A stretch of DNA of 64,000 bases from Diphasiastrum complanatum (Eukaryota; Streptophyta; Lycopodiopsida; Lycopodiales; Lycopodiaceae). How positions within the stretch are numbered: the stretch's first letter is position 1; every line of letters begins with the position of its first letter. Below are positions 61,337 to 64,000 of this stretch, piece after piece. The notes below the pieces were generated by a model that was given only the letters and a program-made list of their open reading frames with translations, was not told where the DNA came from and made no database searches. Made by a program: the position numbers and the translations under genes. Where the stretch lies: contig CM055107.1 in assembly GCA_029204225.1 (NCBI GenBank), positions 8,026,472 through 8,090,471 of the forward strand, in the 5' to 3' direction.

Positions 61337-64000
61337 ATGGCTTCCAATGGTGGGATCATGCTAGAGTCTAGTGAAAGGTTGAGTTCATCAAACTACTCTA
61401 CTTGGAAAGTGAGGATGGAGTCCTTACTTGAGTTAAATGAACTCATGGACATAGTTGCAGAACTTGAAGAGAGACCTCTCACACTTCAAGAGCAACAAAG
61501 GTTTGATAAGAAGGCCAAAAGGGCTCTTCATATCATTAAAATGAATGTTACAAATGAACTTCTCAAGGAAGTTGGAAAGTGTCAAAGTGCAAGTGAGGCA
61601 TGGAATGCCTTAAAGAAGCTCTTTGAATCAAAGTCCACATCTAGGGTATTGACCCTAAGGAGACAAATATTTTCTAGTAGGCAAAGAGAGGGTGAAAGTG
61701 CTCATGCATTTATCTTGAGAGTTAAGTCCCTAAGTGATGATTTAGCATGCATTGATGAGAACATAAAAGATGGTGAAATAGTCCAAGTTATGTTGAATGG
61801 TTTGCTAAATGAACATGCTAACCTTGTGCAAAGTTTTGCCATTCAAAGAGTCTTGCCAAGTGTGGTTGACTTGCAAGATATCTTATTGGCTGAAGAACAT
61901 AGGTTGCAATCAAAGCTTGATGGTGCATCCTTGCAAGGTGGAGGTGAAGAGGCTTTCTTCACAAAAGGCAAATTCAAGGGCAAAGGTAAAGGCAAAGGGA
62001 AATGGTCCAAAGGTGGTAACTTTGATCATGATGATCACTCTTCCTCTTCCTCTTCTACTAAGAACAATAAGTCAAAGTTCAAGTGCTTTTATTGTGGGAT
62101 AAAAGGTCATTTTGCAAATGAATGTTATAAGAAGAAAAGAGAGCAAGGAGAGAGGCAAGGAAATCTTACAATAGATGAGGAAGAACATAACACATGTGAA
62201 TCACTTGTTATGACTTCAAGTTTGTTAGCCAACATAGATGATAATGATCCTTGGTGGATTGATAGTGGAGCCTCATCTCACATGACAAGACATAAGGAAT
62301 ACTTTACATCCTTATTGTCTTATGAGGGAGAAGGTAACATCATCTACATTGCAAATGATGGTCAATGTGACATCAAAGGCATAGGCACTATTCCTATTTC
62401 TCTTTCAACAAATAGGAAAGCAAATCTTGAAAATGTTTTGTACATTCCTTCAATCACTAAGAATTTGCTTAGTGTAAGTCAAATGATTGACAAAGGACTT
62501 GATGTGGAGTTCATTGGAGATGCATGTTTGATAAGTAAATGTGGATCCTTGATTGCTCAAGGTAGGAGGCATGGTAAACTTTTCAAGCTTGATGCATGTG
62601 TGATCTCTAATCATGAAGGATGTATGGCTAGGGAGCAATTGACAAACCAAGAAGTTTGGCACAAGAGGTTGGGCCATCCCAACTTCAAATCTTTGGAGGT
62701 AATGGCAAAGAAAGAGCTTGTTCTTGGTCTCCCTAGAAGTCTTGTTGCAAACAATAGTGTTTGTGAACATTGTGCCTTGTCCAAATCTCATAGACTTGCT
62801 TATTCTAGATCTACTTCTAGATCTAAAGAAGCTTTTCAACTTGTGCATTCTGATATTCATTCTTCTAGTACAACTAGCAATGGTGGGGCAAAGATGTATG
62901 CAACTTTCATTGATGACTTTAGTAGGTATACTTGGATCTATCTTCTTAAAAGTAAGGATGAAGTGTTTGCTGCATTTGTCAAGTTCAAGAATGAAATGGA
63001 AAACCAATTCAATACAAAGATCAAATGCTTAAGATCTGATAATGGAGGGGAATACACCTCAAATAGGTTCAAAGACTTTTGTATAGCACATGGGATTAAG
63101 AGGGAGATGTCTAGTCCTAGGACTCCACAACAGAATGGAGTGGCCGAGAGGAAGAATAGAACCCTTTGTGAATGTGCCAAGGCAATGAGACTACATGCTA
63201 ATCTTGCTAAGTCTTTTTGGGGGGAAGCTTTAGCATGTGCTAACTATCTATGTAATAGATGGACAAGTGCTTCCTTGGATGGTAAAACTCCTCATGAGGT
63301 TCTTTATGGTAGAAGGCCGAGTGTCAAGCATTGTAGGATCTTTGGATGTACATGTTTTGTCAATATCACACTTGATGATAGAACTAAAGAAGATCCTTCA
63401 TCAAAGAAGGGTGTGTTTGTTGGCTATAGTGAAGTAAGCAAGGCTTACAAAGTGTACATTCCTTCTACAAAGAAAGTTGTCATAAGTAGGGATGTCATCT
63501 TTCATGAAGAGAATGTTTCCAATGTTGTTGATGTTGATGTTGATGTGCCTACTAATCATCATGATGTGCAAGATGTCTTGGATGAAGATGGAGATGCCAC
63601 TCCAAAGCAAACTTCAAGGAAGACTCAAAGGCAAAGGGCTAAGCCATCAAGGCTAACCTATGATGAAAAAGGAAAGCAAGTGGTGGACAACTCTAACTTT
63701 GCTTTTCTTACCTCTTTTGATGAACCAACTTGTGTAGGTGAAGCAATTCAAAAGAAGGAATGGATCCAAGCCATGGATCATGAGCATCAAGCACTCATCA
63801 AAAGCAACACATGGAGGTTGGTAAAGCTTCCAAAGGACAAGAAGGCAATTGGTTGTAAGTGGATCTTCAAGATCAAGACAAATCAAGATGGATCAATCAA
63901 CAAGTACAAGGCAAGGTTGGTGGCAAAGGGGTATGCTCAAGAATATGGTATTGACTATGATGAGACCTTTGCACCCGTGGCAAAGATGGTAACTATTCGA
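61337..64000 (+). CDS. Copia-A2 gag-pol polyprotein, 5' part (888 codons, open at window end)
   Basis: From ATG 61337 (MASNGGIMLESSERL) the frame is open through position 64000. Gag contains SNYSTWKVRMESLLEL, a Lys/Gly-rich linker and zinc knuckle CFYCGIKGHFANEC from residue 250. Protease is WWIDSGASSHMT with Asp at 309. GAG-pre-integrase is VWHKRLGHPNF near 441. Integrase has D506, D568 and E604, the same D-x61-D-x35-E spacing as Copia-D. The window ends in the RT start (KARLVAKGYAQEYG). A1 shows the probable rest of the protein in near-identical form. No lesion is visible, so A2 may be functional if the missing part is intact. Confidence 0.94.
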   Translation, partial: MASNGGIMLESSERLSSSNYSTWKVRMESLLELNELMDIVAELEERPLTLQEQQRFDKKAKRALHIIKMNVTNELLKEVGKCQSASEAWNALKKLFESKSTSRVLTLRRQIFSSRQREGESAHAFILRVKSLSDDLACIDENIKDGEIVQVMLNGLLNEHANLVQSFAIQRVLPSVVDLQDILLAEEHRLQSKLDGASLQGGGEEAFFTKGKFKGKGKGKGKWSKGGNFDHDDHSSSSSSTKNNKSKFKCFYCGIKGHFANECYKKKREQGERQGNLTIDEEEHNTCESLVMTSSLLANIDDNDPWWIDSGASSHMTRHKEYFTSLLSYEGEGNIIYIANDGQCDIKGIGTIPISLSTNRKANLENVLYIPSITKNLLSVSQMIDKGLDVEFIGDACLISKCGSLIAQGRRHGKLFKLDACVISNHEGCMAREQLTNQEVWHKRLGHPNFKSLEVMAKKELVLGLPRSLVANNSVCEHCALSKSHRLAYSRSTSRSKEAFQLVHSDIHSSSTTSNGGAKMYATFIDDFSRYTWIYLLKSKDEVFAAFVKFKNEMENQFNTKIKCLRSDNGGEYTSNRFKDFCIAHGIKREMSSPRTPQQNGVAERKNRTLCECAKAMRLHANLAKSFWGEALACANYLCNRWTSASLDGKTPHEVLYGRRPSVKHCRIFGCTCFVNITLDDRTKEDPSSKKGVFVGYSEVSKAYKVYIPSTKKVVISRDVIFHEENVSNVVDVDVDVPTNHHDVQDVLDEDGDATPKQTSRKTQRQRAKPSRLTYDEKGKQVVDNSNFAFLTSFDEPTCVGEAIQKKEWIQAMDHEHQALIKSNTWRLVKLPKDKKAIGCKWIFKIKTNQDGSINKYKARLVAKGYAQEYGIDYDETFAPVAKMVTIR

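Larger units (their letters stand above)
59510..64000 (+). mobile_element. Copia-A2, LTR retrotransposon running off the window
   Basis: Full 5' LTR (59510-60164), priming site, 1.2-kb leader and an open gag-pol frame from 61337 to the window end. It is the inverted, nearly identical sister of A1, with the 2.9 kb that A1 lost. The left flank CTTGA (59505-59509) would be the target duplication; the right end is outside the window. Confidence 0.93.

Noticed and set aside
62450-63180. Minus-strand frames of 185 and 80 codons in Copia-A2
   Set aside because: Antisense to the open gag-pol frame 61337-64000, which carries all the copia motifs.

Overview
This window looks like nuclear DNA of a land plant with a large, repeat-rich genome. 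At least ten LTR retrotransposons or remnants lie end to end or nested. Nearly all priming sites read TGGTATCAGAGC, complementary to the 3' end of initiator Met-tRNA, as is usual for plant Ty1/copia and many plant Ty3/gypsy elements. No rRNA gene, functional tRNA gene, CRISPR array or bacterial-style operon is visible. One possible host-type spliced gene fragment was found (7.6-8.3 kb). I cannot name the species; a non-flowering vascular plant or gymnosperm is only a guess.

Layout. 0-2.7 kb: nothing recognisable. 2.8-7.4 kb: a Copia fragment, a short Gypsy-type gag tail with two odd zinc knuckles, and a Tat-like (non-chromodomain) Gypsy remnant on the minus strand. That remnant has RNase H, integrase and then an extra ORF ('aORF') after pol. 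7.6-10.3 kb: the spliced gene remnant and decayed LTR-like DNA. 10.3-16.3 kb: an old minus-strand Copia (Copia-B) with a younger Copia (A1) nested in it, flanked by a perfect 5-bp target duplication. A1 has lost 2.9 kb internally. 16.8-22.5 kb: Copia LTR/gag remnants, a short TRIM-like LTR carrying a tRNA-like sequence, and a broken Copia (F). 22.5-27.5 kb: a second Tat-like Gypsy remnant, minus strand, again with the aORF after integrase and a probable LTR after the aORF. 27.5-30.2 kb: the end of a chromodomain Gypsy with its LTR, then a minus fragment of a related non-autonomous family (E).

30.2-42.1 kb: a decayed minus-strand LTR element, C-rich on the plus strand, split by Copia-C (33,591-40,063). 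The leader of Copia-C holds a second 144-bp TRIM-like LTR with a tRNA-like domain and a second priming site. 42.1-48.3 kb: Copia-D, a very young element with an intact 1,322-residue polyprotein. 48.5-58.0 kb: a roughly 7-kb imperfect palindrome of family E. It includes one complete young element (E1, 51,793-56,872, target duplication CCTTG) inserted into an LTR of its own family. 58.0-59.5 kb: Tat-like Gypsy RT, minus strand. 59.5-64.0 kb: Copia-A2, the full-length sister of A1 in inverted orientation, running off the window with its gag-pol frame open.

How the parts work together. Copia-D and Copia-A2 are the candidate autonomous elements. A1, family E and the TRIM-like LTRs have no complete coding capacity and would depend on proteins from relatives. 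Family E shares LTR blocks and the polypurine-tract region with the chromodomain Gypsy at 27.5-29.5 kb, which is its likely helper lineage. The most novel signals are (i) two short LTRs with an embedded tRNA-Thr-like Pol III promoter-like domain, one of them spliced between two priming sites in Copia-C, and (ii) the repeated post-integrase aORF with its own TATA box and an upstream array of GCGAAGGTT-like motifs.
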